From assembly GCA_025362235.1 (NCBI GenBank), contig JANYGZ010000091.1:26612-90611 (forward strand): a stretch of 64,000 nt of DNA, read 5' to 3'. Below the pieces are notes generated by a model, which worked only from the letters and a program-made list of their open reading frames with translations, was not told the origin of the DNA and did not search any database. Both the position numbers and the translations under genes were made by a program. This document shows positions 27,740 through 38,478 of the stretch, in pieces. Position 1 is the stretch's first letter; the number at the start of each line of letters is the position of its first letter. Source of the stretch: Ferruginibacter sp. GTDB taxonomy: Bacteria > Bacteroidota > Bacteroidia > Chitinophagales > Chitinophagaceae.

Positions 27740-29083
27740 TTAGAGTGCACTTTTAATAACAATTTTTACTTTGTCAATTCTGTTTTTATTGATCTCTAAC
27801 GGAATAAATATAAAATCTCCGCTTTGCAGCTCAGCATTTATCTGTGGAAATTCGCCTGCAATTTCCAATACTAATCCTGCCAGCGAATCACTGTCGCCCC
27901 TTGTTGCATCAAAAGTATCAGGAGGCAGGTGCAGTGCCTTACATACATCATTGATCATTGTTTTGCCTTCAAATATATAAGTGTTGTCATCAATTTTTTT
28001 GTTTACGCTTTCTTCGTCATCAAACTCATCTTTTATTTCACCTATTATTTCTTCCATAATATCTTCAAGGGTTACAATGCCTGAAGTGCCACCAAATTCA
28101 TCTACCACAATGGCAAAATGTATGCGCCGGTTCCTGAATTCCTGCAAAAGGTCTTCTATCAGCTTTTGCTCATGTACAAAATAGGCAGGCCGTACTAAAA
28201 TATGCCAGTCGTAATTATCAACTTTACTTGCATTAACATGCGGCAATACATCTTTTGTATGTAAAATACCCAGTATTTCATCAAGGTTAGCTTTGTAAAC
28301 AGGCAAACGGGAATAATGAAGTTCTTCAATTTTCTTTATCACGTTTTCAAAACTGCTGCTATGTTCAATGCCACTAACGTCGAGCCTTGTACGCATTATT
28401 TGTTTTACAGTAGTATCGCCGAATTTACGGATACCTTTTAAGATTTGTTTTTCGGCAATGGAGGCTTCATGTTCGGGCAATAAATCTATGGCATAATCAA
28501 GCTGGCTATTATCTAAGGTTGAAGAATGTTTTAATGTAAATTTTTTTTCTATACCATCACTAAACCCAACCATCCTTTTGCTGATACCATAAAACAGGTG
28601 ACTGAAAATTTCTACTATCAGTGAAGCTGTTGAAGCAAACCAGACTTTATGGTGTGTGGCCCATACTTTTGGCAATACTTCTGCAAATAATACTATTAAA
28701 AAAGTAACAGTAAAAACTTTTATCAAAAAAGCCAACCAAAAACTTAATTGAAAAGCTTCTAGCCAGCCATCCAGCACAATATTGGAAATTAGTATAATAC
28801 CAATGTTTACAAAACTATTTGCAATAAGCATAGAAGCAAGTAAAGTTTTTGGTTGTTCAAGTAAAGAAACAATGCGCCTAAATGAAGGCTGGCGCTTTGT
28901 TTTAAGCATATTGATATCTTTATAGGTGAGCGCAAAAAAAGCTACTTCTGCACCTGCTACCAAAAAAGATATTACGAATAATAATAGTGCTATAAATATA
29001 AGTACTGCAGAAGCTGCGGGTGTTATTGCTAGCAAGGGAAAATGCAAATACCGGGTAAACGCAGTGACCGAATGGTAATCCAA
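27740..29083 (-). CDS. gldE: Gliding motility-associated protein GldE (CorC/HlyC-type, CBS domains)
   Basis: DUF21-like TM region, CBS pair (VKQIMRTRLDVSGIEHSSSF...), VDEFGGTSGIVTLEDIMEEIIGEI. Confidence 0.92.
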   Translation of the reverse strand: MDYHSVTAFTRYLHFPLLAITPAASAVLIFIALLLFVISFLVAGAEVAFFALTYKDINMLKTKRQPSFRRIVSLLEQPKTLLASMLIANSFVNIGIILISNIVLDGWLEAFQLSFWLAFLIKVFTVTFLIVLFAEVLPKVWATHHKVWFASTASLIVEIFSHLFYGISKRMVGFSDGIEKKFTLKHSSTLDNSQLDYAIDLLPEHEASIAEKQILKGIRKFGDTTVKQIMRTRLDVSGIEHSSSFENVIKKIEELHYSRLPVYKANLDEILGILHTKDVLPHVNASKVDNYDWHILVRPAYFVHEQKLIEDLLQEFRNRRIHFAIVVDEFGGTSGIVTLEDIMEEIIGEIKDEFDDEESVNKKIDDNTYIFEGKTMINDVCKALHLPPDTFDATRGDSDSLAGLVLEIAGEFPQINAELQSGDFIFIPLEINKNRIDKVKIVIKSAL

Positions 29084-29142
29084 AACTATCAGTTTTAGTG
29101 AAAAATATTTTTATAAAATATAAATGATGTATTGAAATTATT

Positions 29143-29577
29143 TTAAAAGGGCAACCTTTCCGGGCCATCCTCTATCGGGGGAATGGGAATGTCGCCATCC
29201 AATCCTTCTATACCATCAATGTGGCCACCACCCTGGCTTCCATCATTTCGTTTATCCAGCATAATAAGGTTATCACCAACAATTTCTGTAGCAAATTTTT
29301 TGTTGCCATCCTTATCTTCCCAGCTTCTTGTTTTTAAACGCCCTTCTATGTATACTAAACTTCCTTTGTGTAAATATTTTTGAGCCAGTTCAGCCAGTCC
29401 ACGCCACAATACAACGGTATGCCATTCTGTTTGAGAAATGAGTTTACCACTTCGGTCTTTATACGTTTCGGTGGTAGCCAAAGAAAATTTAGCTACGCCA
29501 ATATTGCCTTCTAAAAACTGCATATCCGGGTCTTTGCCTAAGTTACCAATTAATACTACCCTGTTTACGCCTCTCAT
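29143..29577 (-). CDS. ssb: Single-stranded DNA-binding protein
   Basis: GVNRVVLIGNLGKDPDMQFLEG...TEWHTVVLWRGLAELAQKYLHKGSLVYIEGRLKTRSW; acidic tail EDGPERLPF. Confidence 0.96.
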   Translation of the reverse strand: MRGVNRVVLIGNLGKDPDMQFLEGNIGVAKFSLATTETYKDRSGKLISQTEWHTVVLWRGLAELAQKYLHKGSLVYIEGRLKTRSWEDKDGNKKFATEIVGDNLIMLDKRNDGSQGGGHIDGIEGLDGDIPIPPIEDGPERLPF

Positions 29578-29618
29578 AATACTAATTTTAATTCTATTGA
29601 ATCATTGCATTTTTTACC

Positions 29619-30704
29619 CTAAAACAAATTTAAAGATACATTTTTATCTTTCAAATAGGAGGTGATAAATTTAGGGAATGGAAGCTTTTCAATTTGCTTT
29701 GGTGTAAAAGCTTCATAATCTTTTCCAGCCAATGGTTTACTGGTCTTGATTTTTATAAATTGCCCTTGAATGTTCTGGTGGGTCAAAAGCTGTTTATATA
29801 CAGGGGAAATATGTATTACTTCAAACTTGTTTTTTCCAAACAACTCTTTTACTTTTTCTTGTTTTTTAAATTCTTCTATGTGCAATATTGTATCATTTTC
29901 TAACAGTACAAATTCATATAAATTTTCCCAAATATCTTTTGCACCCCTTTTGCGTACATATTGTTTTCCATTATACTCAATTACCAGGTAATAAAACCAC
30001 CTGTTTCTTTTGATTATTTTTTTTTCTTTCAAGGGAAGCTGGCTTACCAATGATTCTTTAAATGCAATACACCTGCTATTAAGCACACAAGATGTACACA
30101 AAGGTATTTGGGGTTTACAAATAACAGCACCAAAATCCATCAGTGCCTGGTTATAATTACCCGGTTGCTTTACATCCAGCAATTTATTGGCCAAATTTCT
30201 AAACAGCTGCTTACCTTCTGTACTGTCAATCGCAGTAGTAATACCAAAGTAGCGGGACAAGACACGAAACACATTTCCATCCACTACGGCATAAGGAAGA
30301 TTAAATGCGAAAGAGGCAATGGCAGCTGCCGTGTATGGGCCTATTCCTTTTAATTGTAAAATCTGTTCATACGTATCTGGAAATTCTCCATTCAATTCTA
30401 TTGAAATATACTTGGCAGTAGCAATAAGATTTTTGCAACGGGTATAATATCCAAGGCCCTCCCACAATTTAAAGACTTCTGTTTCTGATGCATTTGCCAA
30501 TTGGTGAATGGTGAGAAATGATTGAATAAAACGATTATAATATTGCAGCCCCTGGTCTACCCTTGTTTGCTGCAAAATAATTTCGCTGAGCCAAATTTTA
30601 TATGGATTTTTTTCGCCTTTCCATGGCATTTGCCTTGTATTATCCTGTAAATTCCATTTTAATAGATGGTTTACAAAAAACTGATGCTGCATAGTGCTTT
30701 TCAT
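29619..30704 (-). CDS. mutY: A/G-specific adenine glycosylase MutY
   Basis: MPWKGEKNPYKIWLSEIILQQTRVDQGLQYYNRF; LKGIGPYTAAAIASFAFNLPYAVVDGNV; Cys cluster CKPQIPLCTSCVLNSRC. Confidence 0.95.
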   Translation of the reverse strand: MKSTMQHQFFVNHLLKWNLQDNTRQMPWKGEKNPYKIWLSEIILQQTRVDQGLQYYNRFIQSFLTIHQLANASETEVFKLWEGLGYYTRCKNLIATAKYISIELNGEFPDTYEQILQLKGIGPYTAAAIASFAFNLPYAVVDGNVFRVLSRYFGITTAIDSTEGKQLFRNLANKLLDVKQPGNYNQALMDFGAVICKPQIPLCTSCVLNSRCIAFKESLVSQLPLKEKKIIKRNRWFYYLVIEYNGKQYVRKRGAKDIWENLYEFVLLENDTILHIEEFKKQEKVKELFGKNKFEVIHISPVYKQLLTHQNIQGQFIKIKTSKPLAGKDYEAFTPKQIEKLPFPKFITSYLKDKNVSLNLF

Positions 30705-30914
30705 TCACGCCAAATTTCAGTCAAATTGATTACTGACAATAATTTTATTTTAAAATATCTACTATTATATTAACAATCAACTGATTGTGCTTATATTTAT
30801 GATTATTTTTAATTTAAAAATTACTTATCCCTATCGATTATCGATTTATAGTATTGTTATTTTCAAATAATTGTGCTATATTTCTGATAGATAGACATTT
30901 ATAAAATTTACAAA

Positions 30915-31220
30915 ATGAGAAAAGCAGACCTTATTTCCGAAATTTCTGATAAAACAGGTATTCCAAAAGTAGATGTAATGGTAACATTGGAAACCATGTT
31001 TAAAGAAATAAAACAATCTTTAATTGCAGGCGAAAATATTTATATACGTGGTTTTGGGAGCTTTATAACAAAAAAAAGAGCCGCTAAAATTGGGCGTAAT
31101 ATTAAAAAAAATATAGCTGTAGCAATACCTGAGCACTATGTACCAGCCTTTAAACCTGCAAAAGAATTTGTACAGGAAGTGAAAAATAAAAACTTTCCTT
31201 CTGCTGAAACCCCCGTATAG
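30915..31220 (+). CDS. HU/IHF family DNA-binding protein
   Basis: MRKADLISEISDKTGIPKVDVMVTLETMFKEIKQSLIAGENIYIRGFGSFITKKRAAKIGRNIKK. Confidence 0.95.
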   Translation: MRKADLISEISDKTGIPKVDVMVTLETMFKEIKQSLIAGENIYIRGFGSFITKKRAAKIGRNIKKNIAVAIPEHYVPAFKPAKEFVQEVKNKNFPSAETPV

Positions 31221-31247
31221 CTTACCTTTGCGCCTCAAAAGCTTTTT

Positions 31248-32102
31248 GTGAAAAAACAACAATTTATACTTACCGGCGCTGGTATATTATTAATAGCTTC
31301 ATTATTAATTTTTGGAACTACTGTTACAAAAAAAGAAGAATCACCTATATCAGGAGTTGAAAAACCGCTTTCCCCCAAGTTTAATTTTACCACCTATTTG
31401 CAAAGTGCAAAACAAAAATTACCCGTTGCCCAGCAAACTTATCTTGACAACCTGGAAAACGGTGTAAAGCGTGGTGATGTAAAAGAACAGCAAATTAAGG
31501 CATATAACCAGTTAGGTATTTTTTGGAAAGATTCTGCCCATGAGCATGATTTATACAATTATTATATTGCCGAAGCTGCTAAGTTGGTAAATTCTGAAAA
31601 AAACCTCACCTTTGCCGCCCAACTGATTTTAAAAGACCTGCGGAATGAAGAGGATATTGCAAAAAGAGGTTGGAAAGCAGAACAGGCAATTGAGTTATTT
31701 GAAAAGTCTATAGAACTTAATCCTTCCAATGATAGTTTAAAAGTTGGATTAGGAAGTTGCTACATTTTTGGAAAGGGAATGGTGGGTGATGCACAGGAAA
31801 CAATGAAGGGCATCCAGCAGTTATTGCAGGTTGTTAAAAGGGATTCTTTTAATATGCAGGCACAATTAGTACTTGGTATCGGTGGTGTTATTTCAACACA
31901 ATACGAGAAAGCGGTTGATCGCTTACAAATAGTTGTAAAAAATGAGCCCTCCAATATAGAAGCAATTTCCTGGCTTGCAGATGCATATGCAGGAAAAGGA
32001 GATAAGTCAAATGCTTTGAAGTGGTATGAAATAAGCAAGCGGATGATCAATAATCCTGCCTATTCAAAAGAAGTGGACGACCGTATTAAAATGCTAAAAT
32101 AA
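31248..32102 (+). CDS. Tetratricopeptide repeat protein
   Basis: AIELFEKSIELNPSNDSLKVGLGSCY..., N-terminal membrane anchor. Confidence 0.85.
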   Translation: MKKQQFILTGAGILLIASLLIFGTTVTKKEESPISGVEKPLSPKFNFTTYLQSAKQKLPVAQQTYLDNLENGVKRGDVKEQQIKAYNQLGIFWKDSAHEHDLYNYYIAEAAKLVNSEKNLTFAAQLILKDLRNEEDIAKRGWKAEQAIELFEKSIELNPSNDSLKVGLGSCYIFGKGMVGDAQETMKGIQQLLQVVKRDSFNMQAQLVLGIGGVISTQYEKAVDRLQIVVKNEPSNIEAISWLADAYAGKGDKSNALKWYEISKRMINNPAYSKEVDDRIKMLK

Positions 32103-32198
32103 CAGGTACATCGAAATTTATTTCGATTATTATAAAAATATCGGGATTTAATTTCGAGCATTCATAAAATTATTAATTAACAACAAAAGACTAGAATT

Positions 32199-32288
32199 AT
32201 GCCTTGTGGTAAAAAAAGAAAAAGACATAAAATTGCAACGCATAAGCGTAAGAAACGTTTAAGAAAGAATCGTCATAAAAAGAAATAG
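32199..32288 (+). CDS. Very small basic protein (29 aa), probable ribosome-associated/ribosomal-type peptide
   Basis: ATG...TAG encodes MPCGKKRKRHKIATHKRKKRLRKNRHKKK; absent from ORF track because of length cutoff. Confidence 0.8.
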   Translation: MPCGKKRKRHKIATHKRKKRLRKNRHKKK

Positions 32289-32305
32289 ACTTTCTTTTTA
32301 TAGTA

Positions 32306-32329
32306 TGTGCCGGTATCCCCGCCGGCACA
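32306..32329 (+). terminator. Hairpin after the 29-aa basic ORF
   Basis: TGTGCCGG-TATCCCCG-CCGGCACA; weak T-tract. Confidence 0.55.
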
Positions 32330-32437
32330 CATTTATATTGTGAATTTTTTATGATTTACTGTTATCGGTATTTTGTAAATCATAGATGTATGTTATCCTT
32401 CCGTGTGATGTATTAGTCTTTAATTAAAAGTGTTTTT

Positions 32438-33985
32438 TTGACAAAAGAATTAATTATAAATGCTGCACCTCAAGGGGTTGAAATTGCCTTGCTGGAAGAT
32501 AAAAAACTGGTTGAGTTGCACAATGAAAAAGCTGATGCCAACTTCGCCGTGGGAGACCTATACCTTGGAAAAGTTAAAAAACTAATACCGGGTTTAAATG
32601 CGGCTTTTATTGATGTGGGTTTTGAAAAAGATGCCTTTTTACATTATACAGATCTTAGCCCCTACATTAAATCGATACTTAAGTTTACAAATGCCGGTAT
32701 CAACGATAAAACAGAGGGTGGGATGGATTTCAGCAAGTTTGTTGTTGAACCTGAAATTGTAAAGACGGGTAAAATAGCCGAAGTTTTAAGTGGACGTCCA
32801 AACGTACTTGTACAAATTTTAAAAGAGCCAATTGCCGCCAAAGGGCCACGCCTTAGTTGCGAATTATCTTTACCCGGTCGTTTTGTTGTTATAACCCCAT
32901 TTAATGATGTTATAGCCGTATCCCGTAAAATACATTCAAGCGAAGAAAGAAAAAGGCTTCAGAAAATTATTGAAGCTATCAAACCAAAGAATTTTGGTGT
33001 TATTGTGCGTACTGCTGCAGAAGGAAAAAACACAGCTGAGCTACACGAAGATTTGCTATCATTAGTACAAACCTGGCAAACAATGCAGGCAAATCTTAAG
33101 GAAGCTATACCGCCTTCAAAAATATTAAGCGAACAGGGTAAGGCCAATAGTATGCTTAGAGATTTGCTGAATGAAGATTTTAACCGCATTGTGGTAAATG
33201 ATAAAACCATTTTTGCAGATACTAAAAATTACATTCAACGTATTGCGCCTGAAAAAATTGACATTGTTACCTACTATAATAATGGTTCGCCAATATTTGA
33301 CAGTTTTGGAATTACCAAACAGGTAAAAGCAGCTTTTGGAAAAACAGTTAACCTCCCCAGCGGCGCTTATTTAATTATTGAACATACTGAAGCTTTACAT
33401 GTAATAGATGTAAATAGTGGTTATAAAAGTGTAAGCAATAACCAGGAACAAAATGCCCTGGAAACCAACCTGGAAGCGGCTGAAGAAATTGCAAGACAGC
33501 TTCGTTTAAGAGATTTGGGCGGCATTATTGTAGTTGATTTCATTGATATGAAATTGATGGAAAATAAAAAGCGCCTTGCCGATTCGATGGAGCAGTTTAT
33601 GAAAACAGACCGTGCAAAACACGCTGTATTACCCATTAGTAAATTCGGTTTAATGCAAATTACCAGGCAACGTATGAAGCCTGAAATGAACATCAACACT
33701 TCAGAAATTTGCCCAAGTTGTAATGGAAGTGGCAAAATTTCTTCTACCATAATTTTGGAAGATGAGATAGAAAAGAATTTGAGTTATTTGATCATGCAAA
33801 ATCATAAAGGGCTAACCATTGAGGTTAATCCAATACTTTATTCATTCCTCACTTGTGGTTTTATTTCCAAACGCAGAAAATGGAGTTGGAAATACAAACA
33901 AAAAATTAAAGTTGTTTCTAAATCTACTTATCACTTAACTGAGTTTAGGTTTTTTGATGATAGTGATGAAGAAATTAAATTATAA
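32438..33985 (+). CDS. rng: Ribonuclease E/G family protein (Rng/CafA)
   Basis: S1 region GDLYLGKVKKLIPGLNAAFIDVGFEKDAFLHYTDL; IDVNSGY; CPSCNGSGK; TTG start. Confidence 0.95.
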   Translation: MTKELIINAAPQGVEIALLEDKKLVELHNEKADANFAVGDLYLGKVKKLIPGLNAAFIDVGFEKDAFLHYTDLSPYIKSILKFTNAGINDKTEGGMDFSKFVVEPEIVKTGKIAEVLSGRPNVLVQILKEPIAAKGPRLSCELSLPGRFVVITPFNDVIAVSRKIHSSEERKRLQKIIEAIKPKNFGVIVRTAAEGKNTAELHEDLLSLVQTWQTMQANLKEAIPPSKILSEQGKANSMLRDLLNEDFNRIVVNDKTIFADTKNYIQRIAPEKIDIVTYYNNGSPIFDSFGITKQVKAAFGKTVNLPSGAYLIIEHTEALHVIDVNSGYKSVSNNQEQNALETNLEAAEEIARQLRLRDLGGIIVVDFIDMKLMENKKRLADSMEQFMKTDRAKHAVLPISKFGLMQITRQRMKPEMNINTSEICPSCNGSGKISSTIILEDEIEKNLSYLIMQNHKGLTIEVNPILYSFLTCGFISKRRKWSWKYKQKIKVVSKSTYHLTEFRFFDDSDEEIKL

Positions 33986-34047
33986 AATTTACATTTACAA
34001 CCAGCTCATCCCTATTTTACAGGCATTTAATTTTATATACTCCTCTC

Positions 34048-34743
34048 TTAGTTCCTGCTTCTGCCCGAATAAATCATAATGTAATAAACCAACATGGCAA
34101 CAGAAGAAAGTGCTGCAACCACATACGTTAATGCGGCCCATTTTAAGGCATCTTTTGCTTTTGAAAGTTCTGTAGATGTGGTTATATGTGCCTTCTCAAG
34201 CCAACTGAGCGCCCTTGCTGAGGCATCAAATTCTACCGGCAGGGTAACAATAGTAAATAGGGTAGAAACTGCAAATAAAACAATCCCTATCAACAGCATG
34301 GTTTGAGTACCACCACCGAAACCCATGACACCTAACCCCGCCAATATTATCCATTGTGAAAGATTGGTACTGATTTGTGTAATGGGTACCAGCCTGCTTC
34401 TTAGCATTAACATGGAATAAGCTGTAGCATGTTGCACTGCGTGGCCGCATTCGTGTGCTGCTACTGCAGTTGCTGATACATTCCTTCCTTCATATACATC
34501 TGCACTTAGGTTAACTGTTTTTTTTGTTGGGTCATAATGATCAGACAAAGAGCCGGGAACCGAAATTACCTCCACATCATAAATACCATTGTCCCTTAAC
34601 ATTTTTTCTGCTATTTCTTTTCCACTTAAACCCGTACTTGTTTCAACTTTTTTGTATTCGGCAAATTTGTTCTTTAGCCTAAATTGTACAAGAATACCTA
34701 CTAACATAAAAATCATAGAGATTCCAATAATTCCAATTGTCAT
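34048..34743 (-). CDS. Zinc metallopeptidase, YugP family
   Basis: AVAAHECGHAVQHATAY; membrane protein. Confidence 0.9.
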   Translation of the reverse strand: MTIGIIGISMIFMLVGILVQFRLKNKFAEYKKVETSTGLSGKEIAEKMLRDNGIYDVEVISVPGSLSDHYDPTKKTVNLSADVYEGRNVSATAVAAHECGHAVQHATAYSMLMLRSRLVPITQISTNLSQWIILAGLGVMGFGGGTQTMLLIGIVLFAVSTLFTIVTLPVEFDASARALSWLEKAHITTSTELSKAKDALKWAALTYVVAALSSVAMLVYYIMIYSGRSRN

Positions 34744-34856
34744 AATACTAAATTTTACAAAGGGGAGTTACAAAAAAAAGGTAAACCATGCTTTTAAAAA
34801 TGCACAAAAGGCAGCCTTTTACAACCGCCTTTTGTTTACTATTTTTAAAATTAAAT

Positions 34857-36512
34857 TTATAGTTTTTGAAGTTTACTATTAAAATTTATCTCATCATTTG
34901 TAATAGTAACATAATACATACCTGCAGTTAAAGAAGTTGGCAGGTTATTAATCACTATAGAATTATTGCCTTTATTAACAGTAATGATTTTAGAATAAAT
35001 GAATTGGCCTGTAGTATTAAGAATTTTTAGTGTTGCAACTGTTGATTTATTTGAAGATAATGTAACAGTAAAATTATTATTGAAAGGGTTTGGAAAAATT
35101 CCAACGCCGCTTTTAGTACCTAAAGAAAGTTTTACTATTGATGAAAAAGTTTCCTTTCCATTAATATCAACTTGCTTTAAACGATAGTATACATTATTGG
35201 CACCTCCAACACGATCATTATAACCATAATTTTTAATAGTATTGCTAAAGCCGGCACTCGCAATTTTTGCGACACTTACAAAATCAATCGCATCATAGCT
35301 TCTAAATAACTCAAAATAATCACTATTCAATTCCTGGCTTGTTTGCCAATCTAAAATTGCAATTCCATTTGAATACCTCCCAGTAAATGAACTTAATTTA
35401 ACAGGAAGCGGTCCACATGCGGTAACAATTAACGTAAAATCATTAAAATAAAGGCAAGCGGGATCGGCAAGACCAGCTTGTGTAGTGGAAACAACAAGCC
35501 TGTATTTATATCCATTCATTAATGATTTTGCAATTCCAATCTCTAAAGGCAAAGTGATTGAATCACCGCTATAAGTAGCTTGTGCCCCTGTAGATAAATC
35601 AGTAAAAGTAGTTCCCCCATTGGTACTAATTTGCCATTTATACCAGATATTGGTATGGGTAGGGTCTGTTACAACATAATTTACAGTAGCCACATTACCG
35701 TCACAAACAGAAGATGTTCCGTTTATAGTACCTCCTGGACCATTAACTGCTACTTGAGATTGACAAACATTGATTGAAATATCATCCAGGCCTAAATCAT
35801 TACCACTTGCTACAGCAGTTGCATTAACTACCTGTAAATCAACGATACTTGTAGTTGCTGTAAAAGAACCTCCAACTTTAATCCAGGTAGGTGTATTTGA
35901 ATAAGGGATGGGGCCAGAATTGGCGATTACAACGCCGTTTACTTTAAAGGAAATATTTGGTTGTGACCCTGGAATAGCTGAACCGCTTGAAGCTGGTAAT
36001 ATATTCAATACCCATGCAGAAAATTCATAAGTAGCTCCAATACACACTGGGATTGATTTTATTTGATAGAAAACCGGGCTGAAAGTATTATTGGGAGCCC
36101 CATTTACTGCCATAAAATAACCGCCATCGCCGGTATGGTCAGCACCTCTCCAATCTGCTTTTATACAATTCCCTCCGCTGCTGTTTCCAATTATCTTCAA
36201 AATACTATACCTATATTCCGGTCCTAAACCATCACTTGCACTAGAATAAACATAATCTGAACATGGAATAGCACTTCCTGTGGGTGAACTACAACCTGAA
36301 ATGGCATTACCCACATTATTGTTTGGGCTATAACTATTTGCACCAGATTTGATACAATTATCTGCACTGTTGTTAATAGTAATATAAGGTGTACTAAAAG
36401 TTCCCTTTGCACCCAGTAAATTTGGGCCCTTTACACCGGTACATTGTGCGCCGGCAAATTGATAACTGCAAAAGCTAATTACAGTTAAGATGAAGGTGTA
36501 AAATTTTTTCAT
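34857..36512 (-). CDS. Secreted protein with T9SS type A C-terminal sorting domain
   Basis: Signal peptide; C-term GIFPNPFNNNFTVTLSSNKSTVATLKILNTTGQFIYSKIITVNKGNNSIVINNLPTSLTAGMYYVTIT...KLQKL. Confidence 0.9.
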   Translation of the reverse strand: MKKFYTFILTVISFCSYQFAGAQCTGVKGPNLLGAKGTFSTPYITINNSADNCIKSGANSYSPNNNVGNAISGCSSPTGSAIPCSDYVYSSASDGLGPEYRYSILKIIGNSSGGNCIKADWRGADHTGDGGYFMAVNGAPNNTFSPVFYQIKSIPVCIGATYEFSAWVLNILPASSGSAIPGSQPNISFKVNGVVIANSGPIPYSNTPTWIKVGGSFTATTSIVDLQVVNATAVASGNDLGLDDISINVCQSQVAVNGPGGTINGTSSVCDGNVATVNYVVTDPTHTNIWYKWQISTNGGTTFTDLSTGAQATYSGDSITLPLEIGIAKSLMNGYKYRLVVSTTQAGLADPACLYFNDFTLIVTACGPLPVKLSSFTGRYSNGIAILDWQTSQELNSDYFELFRSYDAIDFVSVAKIASAGFSNTIKNYGYNDRVGGANNVYYRLKQVDINGKETFSSIVKLSLGTKSGVGIFPNPFNNNFTVTLSSNKSTVATLKILNTTGQFIYSKIITVNKGNNSIVINNLPTSLTAGMYYVTITNDEINFNSKLQKL

Positions 36513-36824
36513 TCTTTTGTGATTTAGAGATAATAACCAATTCGATTAGTAAGCGGAAATACAAAAGATAGATGGATTAATATTATAGGTACATAACAAC
36601 TATAAGCGTAAACAAAAATAGCTGCTTTGCCAAAATTTAATAAAAGGAAGATATAGTAATTTTCTTGTGGTAATTATGTAGGATGGGGATCAGAAGGTAT
36701 TACTCGTAGACAGTATATCAGGATGTAAAGATATATTTTTTTTTGAGATAAAAAATAAAATCAGTAAAAAAATAAAAACCAAGGGATCTACAAATAATAT
36801 TTTAGAGTAAATATCTCATTAATT

Positions 36825-36854
36825 AACAAGGAGTTGCAAATGCAACTCCTTGTT
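36825..36854. terminator. Strong hairpin after atpA
   Basis: AACAAGGAGTTGCA-AA-TGCAACTCCTTGTT, 14-bp perfect arms. Confidence 0.8.
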
Positions 36855-36875
36855 TTAAATATAATTATATAAAGG

Positions 36876-38453
36876 TTATTTATATTGAACAGCTAACCCT
36901 TTTGCCAAATCAGTAACTTTATTTAATGCGTCTTGCGGCAAATTACCTTTTTTAAATTCAGCCAATATTTCCGGATACTTATTTTCCATTTCCAATAAAA
37001 AAAGTTCTTCGAAAGCTTTTACATTTTTAACAGCTACATCTTTTAATAAACCCTGTGTGCCTAAATAAATCATTGCAACTTGCTTTTCAACACTCATTGG
37101 TGAATATTGCAATTGCTTTAATATTTCCACATTACGGGCTCCTTTATCAATTACATTTTTAGTAGCAGCATCAAGATCGCCACCAAATTTAGAAAATGCT
37201 TCTAATTCCCGGTATAATGCCTGGTCTAGTTTTAAAGTACCAGCTACTTTTTTCATAGATTTAATTTGAGCGTTACCCCCCACACGGCTAACCGAAATAC
37301 CCACATTAATAGCAGGACGAATACCTGCATTAAACAAATTTCCTTCTAAAAATATCTGGCCGTCAGTAATTGAAATAACGTTGGTAGGAATGTATGCAGA
37401 TACGTCACCAGCCTGTGTTTCAATAATAGGCAAGGCTGTTAAAGAACCCCCTCCTTTTACCAAATGTTTAATAGATTCAGGTAAATCGTTCATTTGTTTA
37501 GCCATATCATCTCTGGCAATAACTTTAGCTGCCCTTTCCAATAAACGGCTATGTAAATAAAACACATCCCCAGGGTATGCTTCACGGCCAGGCGGACGAC
37601 GCAATAATAAAGAAACCTCACGATAAGCAACCGCCTGTTTGGACAGATCATCATAAATGATCAATGCAGGCCTTCCGGTATCCCTGAAAAATTCTCCAAT
37701 GGCTGCACCTGCAAATGGAGCATAGTATTGTAATGACGCAGGATCTGCTGCGGAAGCTGCAACAATGGTTGTATAGGCCATTGCGCCATTTTCTTCTAAA
37801 GTCTTTGTGATGCCTGCAATGGTAGAAGCTTTTTGCCCAATGGCGACATATATGCAATAAACTGGGTTACCCGCAGCGTAAAACTCCTTTTGATTAATAA
37901 TAGTATCAATACAAATGGCTGTTTTGCCAGTCTGGCGATCACCAATTACTAATTCCCTTTGTCCACGGCCAATCGGAATCATTGCATCAATTGCCTTGAT
38001 GCCGGTTTGCAAAGGTTCTTTAACAGGTTCCCGAAAAATTACGCCTGGCGCTTTACGTTCCAAAGGCATTTCATACAATTCACCAGTCAAGGGCCCCTTA
38101 CCATCAATTGGTTCGCCTAAAGTATTAATAACACGGCCGCACATTCCTTCACCTACATTAATTGAAGCAATTTTATTCGTACGTTTCACTTTATCGCCTT
38201 CTTTAATTTCGCTGCTGTCTCCCATCAATACCACACCTACATTATCTTCCTCCAGGTTTAATGCAATGGCCCTTACCCCATTTTCAAACTCTACCAACTC
38301 GCCGCTACGCACATTATTTAATCCATATACACGTGCAATGCCATCACCTATCTGTAATACAGTTCCTACTTCTTCCAAACTTGCGCCTACATTAAAGTTG
38401 CTCAATTGCTGGCGAAGTATCGCAGAAATCTCATCGGGTTTAATTTGTACCAT
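36876..38453 (-). CDS. atpA: F-type ATP synthase subunit alpha
   Basis: [18 protein letters not shown] Walker [19 protein letters not shown]. Confidence 0.98.
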   Translation of the reverse strand: MVQIKPDEISAILRQQLSNFNVGASLEEVGTVLQIGDGIARVYGLNNVRSGELVEFENGVRAIALNLEEDNVGVVLMGDSSEIKEGDKVKRTNKIASINVGEGMCGRVINTLGEPIDGKGPLTGELYEMPLERKAPGVIFREPVKEPLQTGIKAIDAMIPIGRGQRELVIGDRQTGKTAICIDTIINQKEFYAAGNPVYCIYVAIGQKASTIAGITKTLEENGAMAYTTIVAASAADPASLQYYAPFAGAAIGEFFRDTGRPALIIYDDLSKQAVAYREVSLLLRRPPGREAYPGDVFYLHSRLLERAAKVIARDDMAKQMNDLPESIKHLVKGGGSLTALPIIETQAGDVSAYIPTNVISITDGQIFLEGNLFNAGIRPAINVGISVSRVGGNAQIKSMKKVAGTLKLDQALYRELEAFSKFGGDLDAATKNVIDKGARNVEILKQLQYSPMSVEKQVAMIYLGTQGLLKDVAVKNVKAFEELFLLEMENKYPEILAEFKKGNLPQDALNKVTDLAKGLAVQYK

Positions 38454-38478
38454 AACTATTTAATTTAAAAAAGTTGTT

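Noticed and set aside
37915-38463. 182-aa plus-strand ORF
   Set aside because: Fully antisense to atpA; no recognisable motif
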